From: Butyrivibrio sp.
GTDB taxonomy: Bacteria > Bacillota > Clostridia > Lachnospirales > Lachnospiraceae
DNA length: 64,000 nt
Direction: 5' to 3'
Assembly (NCBI GenBank): GCA_017470505.1
Contig: JAFUYO010000036.1
Span: 21,371 to 85,370 of the forward strand
Both the position numbers and the translations under genes were made by a program. Below the pieces are notes generated by a model. It was not told the DNA's origin and searched no databases. It saw only the letters and a list, made by a program, of their open reading frames with translations. Below, piece by piece: positions 42,837-52,300 of this stretch (the stretch's first letter is position 1; each line of letters begins with the position of its first letter).

Positions 42837-44735
42837 CTACTCGGTCTTCATCGCTCTCATGGAGTTAAGTATGGCGATCACCGCAACTCCCACATCCCCG
42901 AATACCGCAAGCCACATGGTCGTAAGTCCAAGGGCTCCGAGTACCAGGATAATGAGCTTGACCGCAAGTGCAAAGACAATGTTCTGTTTAACTATCGTAA
43001 CTGTCTTTCTGGCGATCTTCATAACCTTTGAGATCTTGCGTATGTCGTCATCCATTATGACTATATCCGCAGCCTCGATGGCCGCGTCACTTCCAAGAGA
43101 TCCCATGGCAATACCGACATCCGCCCTCATAAGGGTCGGAGCATCGTTGATACCGTCGCCCACAAAGACAACCTTATTCCCATTATCCTCTTCGGAAAGT
43201 ATTTTTTCAACTGCCTCAACCTTGTCGGCAGGAAGAAGCTCTGCCTTCACATCATTGATCCCCACCTTGTCGGCGACGTGCTGTGCCACTTCCCTGTTGT
43301 CACCAGTGAGCATGACAGCTCTCTTTACGCCAAGGTCGTACAGGGCAGCAATTCCCTCTTTTACGCCCTCTTTTATGGAGTCAACGATCACGATGGCGCC
43401 TGCGTAGAAGCCGTCGTATGAGACATAGACAACTGTCCCCGCGCTCTCATCGACAAGCCCTATGGATGCGGGAACCTCTATGAGCCTCTCGTTGCCGACA
43501 AGGAGCTGTTTGCCTTCGAGAACAGTCTGTATGCCGTTACCCGCAACTTCTTTTACGTTCTTCTCATCGACATAGGAGGCGTCGGGGAGCTTCCCGCCGT
43601 TCTTTTGTCTGTAGCACTCGAGGATGGACCTCGCGATCGGGTGATTTGAATATAGCTCACCAAAGGCAGCAAGGGATAGAAGCTCGTCCTCATTTATATT
43701 GGACCGGCTTGACGGGATAATCTCGCCGACCTTGAACTCACCCTTTGTGACAGTTCCCGTCTTGTCAAAGACAACCGTATCAGCAAGTGCAACTGCCTCA
43801 AGGAAGTTGCTGCCCTTTACAAGGACTCCGATTTTGGATGAAGCGCCGATTCCGCCAAAGAATCCAAGGGGAACCGATATAACAAGCGCGCACGGGCATG
43901 ATACGATCAGGAAGATGCACGCTCTCCTGATGCTGTCCGAAAAAGGAATCTGCAAAAGAAAAGGCGGGATCACAGCAAGAAGGAGAGCGCCTACAGTCAC
44001 AACAGGAGTGTAGTATCTGGCAAACCTTGTTATGAAGTTCTCCATGGTGGACTTCTTGTTGCTGGCGTTCTCCACAAGCTCTAATATCCTTGCAACCGTG
44101 GAGTCCTCGTAGGCCTTGTCCACCCTTACCTTTAACAGCCCCTCTCCGTTTACGCATCCGCTTATAACCGCATCGCCCTTAGTTACGCGCCTCGGAACAG
44201 ACTCACCAGTAAGAGCCGCCGTATCAACAAACGATTCTCCCTCTATAACGGTGCCATCAAGAGGTATCTTCTCTCCGGTCTTGACCATTATGATGTCGCC
44301 AATTGTGACCTCCTCGGGATCAACCTCCTCGCACTCTCCGCTTTCCCTGACAATATTGGCGTACTCGGGAGCGATGCTCATAAGGTCCGTTATGGACTGG
44401 CGCGACTTTGCGACAGCAACCGACTGGAACAGCTCTCCCACCTGGTAAAAGAGCATTACCGCCAGCGCCTCGGAGTACTCACCTATTCCAAAGGCTCCGA
44501 AGGTCGCGATCATCATGAGGAAGTTCTCATCGAAAACCTGACCGTGGCTGATGTTGATAGCCGCCTTTCTGATGACGTCATAACCGATAATGATATACGG
44601 AACCAGATAGATAAAAAATAGGGCAATCTTCGGAACATGCTCCAAAACTCCGGTCTTGTCCAGTATGAGAAGCACAACAAACATGCACAGCACTATGATT
44701 ATCCTGTTTCTGACTTTCTTCTGCTTTTTTGTCAT
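42837..44735 (-). CDS. cadA: Heavy-metal P1B-type ATPase (Zn/Cd/Pb type)
   Basis: This membrane pump uses ATP to export divalent metal ions. The 632-residue protein has the transport-site motif SCPCALVISVPLGF, the phosphorylation site VFDKTGTVTKGEF, the actuator TALTGESVP and the hinge VGDGINDAPTLM. CPC followed by VISVPLGFFGG fits the Zn2+/Cd2+/Pb2+ (ZntA/CadA) group rather than copper pumps. The N-terminal metal-binding domain usual in the family is missing and is encoded separately just upstream. I start at MTKKQKK (44735) after GGAGG; the spacing is short, and an in-frame TTG six codons up is possible. Confidence 0.92.
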   Translation of the reverse strand: MTKKQKKVRNRIIIVLCMFVVLLILDKTGVLEHVPKIALFFIYLVPYIIIGYDVIRKAAINISHGQVFDENFLMMIATFGAFGIGEYSEALAVMLFYQVGELFQSVAVAKSRQSITDLMSIAPEYANIVRESGECEEVDPEEVTIGDIIMVKTGEKIPLDGTVIEGESFVDTAALTGESVPRRVTKGDAVISGCVNGEGLLKVRVDKAYEDSTVARILELVENASNKKSTMENFITRFARYYTPVVTVGALLLAVIPPFLLQIPFSDSIRRACIFLIVSCPCALVISVPLGFFGGIGASSKIGVLVKGSNFLEAVALADTVVFDKTGTVTKGEFKVGEIIPSSRSNINEDELLSLAAFGELYSNHPIARSILECYRQKNGGKLPDASYVDEKNVKEVAGNGIQTVLEGKQLLVGNERLIEVPASIGLVDESAGTVVYVSYDGFYAGAIVIVDSIKEGVKEGIAALYDLGVKRAVMLTGDNREVAQHVADKVGINDVKAELLPADKVEAVEKILSEEDNGNKVVFVGDGINDAPTLMRADVGIAMGSLGSDAAIEAADIVIMDDDIRKISKVMKIARKTVTIVKQNIVFALAVKLIILVLGALGLTTMWLAVFGDVGVAVIAILNSMRAMKTE

Positions 44736-44755
44736 AAGCCTCCGGTCCTCCAAAG

Positions 44756-44814
44756 TCCCTGTATCATCCGGATGATTCTACGGATTGCTCCGCTTTGAAT
44801 CCCTGTATCATCCG
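44756..44814. repeat. 15-bp direct repeats around the end of the HMA gene
   Basis: TCCCTGTATCATCCG occurs at 44756-44770 and 44800-44814. The second copy spans the stop codon of the metal-binding protein gene, and the first lies just before the ATPase gene. The 44-base period suggests a small local duplication, or two copies of a site in the mRNA. Confidence 0.55.
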
Positions 44815-45020
44815 ATTTCGCAGTCGGGTTCTACTTTTTTGCAGGCCTTTACGGCATCGTCAAAGACCTTGTCGAAGATTTCGTCCTCAGCTTCAAGTGT
44901 AAATTTCTGTGTCATGAAATTTACTCTCGCGCTTATGACTCCCTCAATCTTCTTTACTGCATCTTCCATCTTGGCTGCACAGTTTGCACAGTCCACCTCG
45001 CATTTAAATGACTTTTTCAT
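44808..45020 (-). CDS. Stand-alone heavy-metal-associated (HMA) domain protein
   Basis: This 70-residue protein is a single ferredoxin-like HMA domain. Its metal site is CANCAAKMEDAVKKIEGV, with the CxxC pair at the usual position, and an extra cysteine in EVDC just before. Such proteins bind soft metal ions and deliver them to P1B ATPases. It probably replaces the missing N-terminal domain of the adjacent pump. It lies between the ArsR regulator (21 bases) and the pump gene. Confidence 0.88.
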   Translation of the reverse strand: MKKSFKCEVDCANCAAKMEDAVKKIEGVISARVNFMTQKFTLEAEDEIFDKVFDDAVKACKKVEPDCEIG

Positions 45021-45040
45021 ATTCTATTGTCCGCCTTTCT

Positions 45041-45400
45041 TTATTCTTCTATATGATTTATGCCCTGATCTATTATGGTCCTGACATGGTCATCCGCCAG
45101 AAAATATATGACCTGCTTGCCCTCGCGGCGATTGCCTACAAGCTTACTCTGCTTCAGGATCCTCAGCTGGTGCGATATCGCCGACTGCGTCATATTGAGC
45201 GTATCCGCTATGTCACACACACACATTTCCTGCTCAAACAGTGCAAACAGAATCCTGATCCTCGTGGAATCCCCGAATACCTTGAACAGCTCCGCCAGGT
45301 CGTAGAGTTCATCGTCCCCCGGCATCTCTGTCCTCATCCTCAGTACGATCCCGTCATGTCTGTGCACCTCATCGCAGTGCTCCACATCACTTATCGCCAT
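45041..45400 (-). CDS. ArsR/SmtB-family metal-sensing repressor
   Basis: The 119-residue winged-helix repressor should release DNA when it binds metal. The helix-turn-helix is VCDIADTLNMTQSAISHQLRILKQSKLV, followed by the wing GNRREGKQVIYFL. Candidate metal ligands are the N-terminal CDEVHRHDG and EMCVCDIA in helix 3 (as in CadC-type sensors), and DDHVRTIIDQGINHIEE in helix 5 (as in SmtB and CzrA). Having both kinds points to Zn/Cd/Pb sensing. I use the ATG at 45400 after GGGAGGTGCC; the longer in-frame reading would run into the operator-promoter region. It is the first gene of the operon. Confidence 0.92.
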   Translation of the reverse strand: MAISDVEHCDEVHRHDGIVLRMRTEMPGDDELYDLAELFKVFGDSTRIRILFALFEQEMCVCDIADTLNMTQSAISHQLRILKQSKLVGNRREGKQVIYFLADDHVRTIIDQGINHIEE

Positions 45401-45458
45401 GGCACCTCCCTTCTGTCTGTATCCCGTGACCTGTATATAAGTAATTAATCCAAAATTA

Positions 45459-45514
45459 AACATATGAATAAATGTTCATGTGTTTAATATAATATAAGGG
45501 CTGACATCTGTCAA
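45459..45514 (-). promoter_or_regulatory. Promoter and ArsR/SmtB operator of the metal-efflux operon
   Basis: On the minus strand a perfect TTGACA (45509-45514) lies 17 bases from TATATT (45486-45491). Directly downstream, covering the expected start site, is a palindrome with the core TGAA-N6-TTCA (45465-45468 and 45475-45478), the established half-site pattern of SmtB/ArsR-family operators. Binding there would block transcription until metal is sensed. Confidence 0.8.
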
Positions 45515-45520
45515 CCCAAC

Positions 45521-45680
45521 ATGATATATTTTACCGTAAAATATCAGCCTTATCCGTACAAAGAAGATTACGATAACGCAGCTGAACAGATAAAAGTTAT
45601 GGAAATGTCATTTTTATCCGTTCAAGAGAGAATTTGTACCCGCCCGCCTGGCTGACAACTGAATTGTAACTGCAAATATT
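45521..45680 (+). other. Rest of the gap upstream of arsR: palindrome and a 44-codon plus-strand ORF
   Basis: This part of the 326-base gap holds a 19-base palindrome, ATATTTTAC-C-GTAAAATAT (45526-45544), with no recognised binding protein. A plus-strand ORF of 44 codons runs from ATG at 45521 to TGA at 45655 (start MIYFTVKYQPYPYKEDYDN). It has no ribosome site, and its start overlaps the palindrome, so it may be a gene remnant or chance. Confidence 0.25.
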
Positions 45681-45681
45681 A

Positions 45682-45719
45682 TAAAAAAGTGGTTAGACCC
45701 CTTAGTTGGAATCTAACCA
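45682..45719 (-). terminator. Intrinsic terminator after the inositol-monophosphatase gene
   Basis: On the minus strand TGGTTAGA and TCTAACCA (45690-45697/45712-45719) form an 8-bp stem with a 14-base loop, followed by CTTTTTTATAA. It lies eight bases beyond the gene stop. Confidence 0.85.
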
Positions 45720-45726
45720 TATAATC

Positions 45727-46524
45727 TTAACTAAATGACATTGCAACTGAATAGTAACAGTGGAAGCACTCAGGTATCTCTTTAATTCCGCGTGACATAC
45801 AAAGTGCGGAGGATGGTCCCGTGTAGGAAAGCGTTTTCCCTTCTATGTCGGTCACTCTGCAGCCTGCCTCCTCTGCGATCAGCGCTGCCGCAGCGTAGTC
45901 CCAGATCTGGAGCCGAAGTTCAAAGTACAGCCCGCACCTTCCGATTGCGACGCAGCACATATCCCAGGCTGCCGTTCCCGAGCGGCGCAGATCAACGCAG
46001 AGAGGCAGGAGCTTTTTGGCAAGGTCAAAGGATCTGTCCCTCAGTTCCTCGTAATACGGCGAAGTTCCAAAGAGCGCAAGTGAGTCAGAAAGCGGCGCAT
46101 CGGACGACTCTATCCTCTCGCCGTTCATGTATGCGCCCTGCCCCCTGACCGCGCTGAACATCATATCGTCATAGGGGTTGTACACCACTGCCATATATGG
46201 CCTCCCGTCCTGCAAAAGAGCTACCGATATGACAGATGGTCTGTAGCCATAGATAAAATTTGAGGTCCCGTCGATCGGGTCAATGACAAAGCACAGGCCG
46301 TCCTTCATCTTGGAGGAAAATTCGTCCTGCCCGTCCTCCTCGCCCAGAAACTCAGCGCCCGGAAAAGCCGCTGAGAGGCGCTCTATCAGATACCCCTGCA
46401 CCTTTTCATCGGTCTCGGTGCAGAAGTTTGCATGTCCCGATTTCTCCATGACCTTTGGTCTCTCTGCCGTGAGTATTATGTTTCCGGCATCTCTTACAAT
46501 TCCTATTATCTCATCAATCGTCAT
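45727..46524 (-). CDS. suhB: Inositol-monophosphatase family phosphatase
   Basis: This 265-residue Mg2+-dependent phosphatase of the SuhB/IMPase family dephosphorylates inositol phosphate or a related sugar phosphate or nucleotide such as pAp. The metal-site motifs are FLGEEDGQ (Glu), VIDPIDGTSNFIYGY (the DPxDGT signature) and RLQIWDYAAAALIAEEAG (C-terminal Asp). The substrate cannot be fixed by sequence. AAGGAG precedes the ATG. It follows the MATE gene by 43 bases and ends at a terminator. Confidence 0.88.
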   Translation of the reverse strand: MTIDEIIGIVRDAGNIILTAERPKVMEKSGHANFCTETDEKVQGYLIERLSAAFPGAEFLGEEDGQDEFSSKMKDGLCFVIDPIDGTSNFIYGYRPSVISVALLQDGRPYMAVVYNPYDDMMFSAVRGQGAYMNGERIESSDAPLSDSLALFGTSPYYEELRDRSFDLAKKLLPLCVDLRRSGTAAWDMCCVAIGRCGLYFELRLQIWDYAAAALIAEEAGCRVTDIEGKTLSYTGPSSALCMSRGIKEIPECFHCYYSVAMSFS

Positions 46525-46567
46525 TATTTCTCCTTATCTCTATTCGTCACAATTCTATGATGTCTCC

Positions 46568-48007
46568 TTAGAATAATCCTTTCCTCCAGTCCTTCATGTG
46601 GTAGCGGATAAACGCAGTGACTCCGACAATCGTCCATGTAACTCCCGTTGCAACCCAGAGCCCCCACGATCCAAGGAAGGGAAGCGAACAGAAAAATGCA
46701 GGGAAGACAACTCTTCCAACCATCTCCGACACGCCTGATATAAGTGGGAACTTCGCATCGCCCGCTCCGTTGAGGATTCCCCTGCAGACATAGATGGTTC
46801 CAAGCGGCAGGTAGAAGGATGAGAGGATTCTCATCGCTGTTTTTCCGAAGTTGATGACCTCGGGCTCGTTCACAAAAATCCTCATGCAGAAGTCTCCAAA
46901 GAGCCACATGAGAGGTATCATCACAAGGGCGTAAAGAGCCATCATGCTCATTCCTACGCGGTACCCTTTCTTTACGCGGTCACCCTTCCTGGCGCCAAAG
47001 TTCTGACCGGTGAAGGTGGACATGGAATCACCGAGCGCCTTGAACTGCATATTGATTATATTCTCAATCTTGCTGGTTGCGGTAAACGCCGCCACAACAA
47101 CCGCACCAAAGGAATTGATGACTCTCTGCAGCACTACGAAAGACAGGGCTATGAGCCCGCTCTGCAGAGCCATCGAACCTCCGAGTGTAAAGCATGTTTT
47201 TACGATATCCCTGTCAAAAGAAAAATCTTCTCTTGTAAATCTAAATACAGGGTTGCGCATGAAAGCGTAGCCTATGGATGCCACTGCGGACAGAGCCTGA
47301 GCCGTGACAGTCGCAACTGCGAGCCCCATAACCCCCATCCCGAGATATATTACAAAGGCAAGGTCCATGGCTATATTCAAAAAGCTCGATATTATCAGAA
47401 AGTACAGCGGTGTCTTCGAATCGCCCACTCCTCTCATAACGTATGAGATCGTATTGTAGAGAGCTGTTCCTATAAAGCCGATGCAGGTGACAGACATGTA
47501 GATAACGGCATCGTCCAGGATTTCCTCGGGAGTCCTCAGTGCGTAGACAAGTATGGGTCTTGCCAGAAGCGCCCCGAGGACCCCGACCAGGACAGATGTT
47601 CCGCCGACCATGAAAAAGGCGTTGGTGATCGTCTTTCTCACTCCTCTGTTATCGCCCGATCCAAAGAACTGCGATACCACGATGCCTATTCCCGTTGCCA
47701 GGCCGTTTCCCAGTGCAAAAAAGAGATTGGTGATGTGTCCTGTGCTTCCTACAGCAGCAAGTGCGTTTGCATCGATATATTTTCCTGCGATGATCGTGTC
47801 CACAATGTTGTAGAACTGCTGAAAAATATTTCCCAGCATCATAGGAAACATAAACGCGAAAATCAGTGGAAATACACTTCCCTTCGTCATGTCCCTGGTG
47901 GTTGATCCGGCGGGGGCTTTTTTTATATTTCCTGTCTTTACGCCGCTCCCTGTTGTGTCTCTGCTCATACCTGATATATTTGATTTTGGTGTCATCCGAA
48001 TAATCAT
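46568..48007 (-). CDS. MATE-family multidrug/solute efflux transporter
   Basis: This polytopic membrane protein (479 residues from the ATG at 48007, or 475 from the ATG at 47995) has about 12 hydrophobic helices in two similar halves. The MATE signature PMMLGNIFQQFYNIVDTIIAGKYI starts the first half, and YVMRGVGDSKTPLYFLIISSFLNIAMDLAFV follows. About 40 hydrophilic residues precede the first helix, longer than usual, so a later start at the Met before TKGSVFPLIFAF is also possible. The exported compound is unknown. It is the upstream partner of suhB. Confidence 0.88.
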   Translation of the reverse strand: MIIRMTPKSNISGMSRDTTGSGVKTGNIKKAPAGSTTRDMTKGSVFPLIFAFMFPMMLGNIFQQFYNIVDTIIAGKYIDANALAAVGSTGHITNLFFALGNGLATGIGIVVSQFFGSGDNRGVRKTITNAFFMVGGTSVLVGVLGALLARPILVYALRTPEEILDDAVIYMSVTCIGFIGTALYNTISYVMRGVGDSKTPLYFLIISSFLNIAMDLAFVIYLGMGVMGLAVATVTAQALSAVASIGYAFMRNPVFRFTREDFSFDRDIVKTCFTLGGSMALQSGLIALSFVVLQRVINSFGAVVVAAFTATSKIENIINMQFKALGDSMSTFTGQNFGARKGDRVKKGYRVGMSMMALYALVMIPLMWLFGDFCMRIFVNEPEVINFGKTAMRILSSFYLPLGTIYVCRGILNGAGDAKFPLISGVSEMVGRVVFPAFFCSLPFLGSWGLWVATGVTWTIVGVTAFIRYHMKDWRKGLF

Positions 48008-48129
48008 CTCTTTTTCTCTGAAGTTCCTTTATAAGTCTGCTTCAGTATAGTACAGGATTTAAACAAACGCTTATGCAATCATCGCTCATAAAGCGCCAAA
48101 ATTATTAAATCTTGTCATTCATATCAGTA

Positions 48130-48157
48130 TTGTCACAAAGTTCATATTTGTTATAAA
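48130..48157 (+). promoter_or_regulatory. Promoter-like sequence before the FliG-like gene
   Basis: TTGTCA (48130-48135) and TATAAA (48152-48157) are spaced by 16 bases. It lies in the 200-base AT-rich gap between the divergent MATE gene and the FliG-like gene, about 50 bases before the latter. Confidence 0.45.
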
Positions 48158-48210
48158 ATTATTTTACACAATTTCGTTATACATTACATTATTTTATGAG
48201 GAGTATTGAC

Positions 48211-49203
48211 ATGACAAGCGAAAGAAAGATCCATCTTCCTTATTCACTGACAACAACAGGGTGTTTCTCTGAAAAGATCCTCGAGCTTTTGCTAAATTCC
48301 CTAAGTGACAATGATCTGAAAACCATCCTTGGCCAGGTGCACCTCGGCCACCTCTCTATCGTCTGCCAGGGAAGCGACAACGTAAGGTTCATCCTGGAGC
48401 ACCTGAGCAGCAATATCAGGGGGATGATGGAAAATCACATCTCTTCCATGGGGCTCTACACCCACACCGAGATTGCAAACAGCTGCGACAGGCTCCTTGC
48501 CTCCATACTCCTTATCATGAAAAAAGACGGCATAACCCTTCAGGATTCACCCGCCCTCAACGCTGTAATAGATGAGTTTACCCCGAGCATCGAGGAGTCC
48601 GAGATCAGGTCGAGGCAGTGGGATGCCCGCCAGGTAAATGCCGCAGTAAAAGAGTTCTGCGAGGTGATGGGAGCTCCTCTTCCCGACGCGATAAGCGAAG
48701 AGATTGAGGAAAAGGACGAGCTGTACGCATCTGGCTGCATCGAGGTTCAGGAGGTTGATCCTGACTTTGAGTGTACCTTTGACTACAACGACATCAAGGT
48801 CGGACTTGAGAGCGCGGATCCGGGATACCTCAGGATCAAACTCGTATCCTTCTTCTACAAGAACCTCGATCCTCTCATCCTCGATGTGATAAATAACGAG
48901 GCAGGGCTTGTGGCACTGACAGCCATAACGCCAAAGCTCTCCCCAGATGTAAAAGAGATCCTCTTCTCCCGCCTCTCTCCCGAAGCTGCAGCCGCAATCG
49001 AGGAGCGCATTTCAAGCGGCAACACGGGAGATCATGTCATCGGCGCAAACTCCGTACTCATGGCGATAGGCAAGGCCGAGCAGGACAGGCAGCTCTTCAC
49101 AGGCGCCCTCGGCAGCATAATCCACCTGTTCCTCGGAACAGCGACCTGCGACTACGCACTGAGCGTCGCCAAGGCAAGGCTCAACATAATCCAGACCATC
49201 TGA
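48211..49203 (+). CDS. Orphan protein with FliG-like helical repeats
   Basis: I do not recognise this 330-residue cytosolic protein as a named family. Two segments resemble the armadillo-like repeats of the flagellar switch protein FliG: residues about 56-115 (VRFILEHLSSNIRGMMENHI ... SCDRLLASILLIMKKDGI) and about 205-300 (DVKEILFSRLSPEAAAAIEE ... NSVLMAIGKAEQ). FliG has the pattern of failing units followed by a helix and a variable middle-domain helix, which both halves echo. The N-terminal membrane-ring-binding motif and charged motor helix of true FliG were not identified. The ATG at 48211 follows GAGGAG. It stands alone on the plus strand. Confidence 0.55.
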   Translation: MTSERKIHLPYSLTTTGCFSEKILELLLNSLSDNDLKTILGQVHLGHLSIVCQGSDNVRFILEHLSSNIRGMMENHISSMGLYTHTEIANSCDRLLASILLIMKKDGITLQDSPALNAVIDEFTPSIEESEIRSRQWDARQVNAAVKEFCEVMGAPLPDAISEEIEEKDELYASGCIEVQEVDPDFECTFDYNDIKVGLESADPGYLRIKLVSFFYKNLDPLILDVINNEAGLVALTAITPKLSPDVKEILFSRLSPEAAAAIEERISSGNTGDHVIGANSVLMAIGKAEQDRQLFTGALGSIIHLFLGTATCDYALSVAKARLNIIQTI

Positions 49204-49322
49204 TAGCTTAACCGCTGTGATAATCCAAGGAACTGTAGCGAATTAACTTACTCATCTTGCTTGCCTTCTTTACCTATATCAGCATCAGAAAGCCTCAACA
49301 AATGATTTTAATATAATAAAAC

Positions 49323-49367
49323 AGAAGTACACCGATTTCTCTAAAGTTAGAAATGAGGTGTACTTCT
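49323..49367. terminator. Bidirectional-looking terminator after polC; member of a repeat pair
   Basis: AGAAGTACACC (49323-49333) pairs with GGTGTACTTCT (49357-49367), with an inner ATTTCT/AGAAAT stem. On the minus strand it is followed by GTTTTATT and on the plus strand by TTTATG. It lies 11 bases beyond the polC stop. Its sequence and layout closely match the hairpin at 19266-19316. Confidence 0.78.
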
Positions 49368-49377
49368 TTTATGTGTA

Positions 49378-52300
49378 TCACATCTTCATCAGATCGAAGA
49401 GACTTATCTGGTTGGAGTCGGGTATGTCACCCAAAAGCCCCATCTCTGCCATCTTGTCGATAACTGTCTGTGGGCACTTGGTCCTCTGGCGGAAATCATC
49501 CTTTGAGAGGAACGGTCCGTCCTTGGCAGCTTCAACTATCTGGTCTGCAGCCTTTTCACCCATGCCGTCGATACTGGTAAGCGATGGCATTATCTTGTCG
49601 CCGATCACCTGGAAGTCGCGGCTCTTTACCTTGAAGATATCGATCGGGACAAATTCTATTCCCCTCTCATACATCTCCTCAACAAGTCTCATATCGCCGT
49701 ACTCAGCCAGCTGGGCGTTTGTGAGCTCTTCCTTTTTGCTGTTGTACTCGTGCATGACAGCGTGAAGGTGGTTCTCGCCCTGACACATGTGCTCGTAGTT
49801 GAAGGCCTTGGCTCTTATGGAGAACCAGGCTGCATAGAAGGCCTGCGGAACATATACCTTGAAGTACGCAATCCTCCACGCCATCATTACATAAGCTGCG
49901 GCGTGTGCCTTGGGGAACATGTAGGCGATTTTCTCGCAGGACCAGATGTACCAGTCGGGCACACCGTGTTCCTTCATATCCTGCTTCCACTCATCCCAGT
50001 TGCCCTCCTTGTGCTTGGCGACCTTACCCTTTCTGACAGACTCCATGATCTTGAAGGACTTCGAAGGGTCCAGGCCCTTCTGTATCAGGTAGATCATGAT
50101 ATCATCTCTGCAGCAGATACAGGTATCGATAGTTGCGGTTCCTTCCTGTATGAGTGTCTGGGCATTGCCGAGCCAGACGTCGGTTCCGTGGGCAAGTCCC
50201 GCGATACGTATGAGGTGCGAAAAAGTTGAGGGACCTGCATCTATAACCATCTGCATGGCAAAGTCAGTTCCAAACTCAGGGAGCCCAAGACATCCCAGCT
50301 TTGTCCCGCCTATCTGGTCAGGTGTAATATTGAGAGCCGTCGTGTTCATGAATAGACTCATTACGTTCTTGTCATCCAGCGGAACAGTCTTGGGGTCAAG
50401 GCCAGTGCAGTCCTGCAAAAACCTTATCATGGTGGGATCATCATGCCCCAGGATATCGAGCTTTAGCAGGTTGTGGTCGATTGAGTGATAGTCGTAGTGC
50501 GTCGTTATCGTGGCGGTTGTCATGTCGTTTGCCGGGTGCTGTACAGGACAGAAGGAGTAGATATTCTCTCCCACCGGGAGGACGATTATACCGCCGGGGT
50601 GCTGACCGGTTCCTCTTCTTATGCCGGTGCAACCCTTTACTATTCTGTTGATCTCACTTCTCCTCTTGCTGGCGCCTATGCCGTCATAGTACTTCTTGAC
50701 AAAGCCGTAGGCGGTCTTCTCGGCAAGGGATGCTATTGTTCCGGCTCGGAAGGTCTGTCCGTACCCGAATATAACCTCCGTATATTTGTGGGCCTTGGAC
50801 TGATACTCACCCGAGAAGTTCAGATCGATATCAGGCTCCTTGTCGCCCTTGAACCCCAGGAATGTCTCAAAGGGAATATCAAAGCCGTCCTTGTTCATCA
50901 TTGCGCCGCACTTCGGGCACCTTCTGTCGGGCATATCACAGCCCGAATTGCCGCCGTAGCTCTTTACCTCCTCGGAGTCAAAATCACTGAACTTGCACTT
51001 CGGACAAACGTAGTGCGGGCTAAGCGAGTTAACCTCAGTGATACCGGAGGTGAACGCGACAAAAGATGAGCCGACAGACCCTCTGGAACCGACAAGGTAT
51101 CCGTCCTCGTTTGACTTCCACACGAGCTTTTGGGCTATTATGTACATAACGGCAAAACCGTTTTTGATAATGGAGTTGAGCTCCCTCTCAAGTCTCTCGG
51201 AAACTATAGTGGGAAGATCCTCTCCGTAAATCTCATGAGCCTTGTCGTAGCAAATCTTGGTCAGTATCTCGTCGCTGTTCTCAATTACGGGAGCACACTT
51301 GTCAGGGCGGACAGGTGAAATCGAATCGCACATATCCAGGATTTTCCTGGTGTTGTCGATGACGATCTCCCTCGCCTTGTCGCCTCCAAGGTAGTCAAAC
51401 TCCTGCATCATCTCATCCGTTGTTCTGAGGAAAAGAGGTGCCGGCTCCTCGTCGCTCATGCCCTTTCCTGCCATGATGATGGTCCTGTATATCTCGTCCT
51501 CAGGGTTTAAAAAGTGCGCATCGCACGTAGCTACAACCATCTTTCCAAACTGCTCACCCAGCTTTATGATCTCTTTGTTTATCTCCCTTATGTCATCGTC
51601 GGAATTAATATCCTCATATTTCTCGGACTCCACCATAAAGTGATTGTTGGCAACAGGCTGTATCTCAAGGTAGTCGTAGAAGCTGACTATTCCTGCTATC
51701 TCCTCAGGGGGCCTGCCCTCAACCACGGCGCCGTAGAGCTCACCTGCGCAGCAGGCCGAACCCACGATGAGTCCCTCTCTGTATTTTATGAGCTCGCTCT
51801 TTGGGATGAGCGGAAATCTCCTGAAGTAGTCAATATGCGACTTGCTGACAAGCGTGTAGAGATTAACTCTCCCAAGAGTGTTCTTGGCAAGTATGATGCA
51901 GTGGTTGGGGCGCAGATGCCTTATCATCTCCGGTGTGGGCTTACCCAGGATGTTTACCTGAGTCAGGTTCTGAGCTCCCTGCTCTTCTAACATCGGCAGG
52001 AACTTACCGAAGATGAGCGCCGTACACTCAGCGTCATCCACAGCTCTGTGATGATGCCCCAGCACGATATTGAGCGTCTTTGCCACCGCATCCAGAGTGT
52101 GCTTTGCCTGGAGCGGATAAAAGAACCTCGAGAGCCACAGCGTATCCACCGTGGTGTAGTCCACATCAATCCCGAGTTCCTTGCAGTTCTGGTTGATAAA
52201 GCTGATATCAAAAGCGACGTTGTGTCCGACAAGGACTGCACCCTCGCAGAACTCTACAAACTTCGGTATTATCACATCGCGCCTTGGCGCACCTATCACC

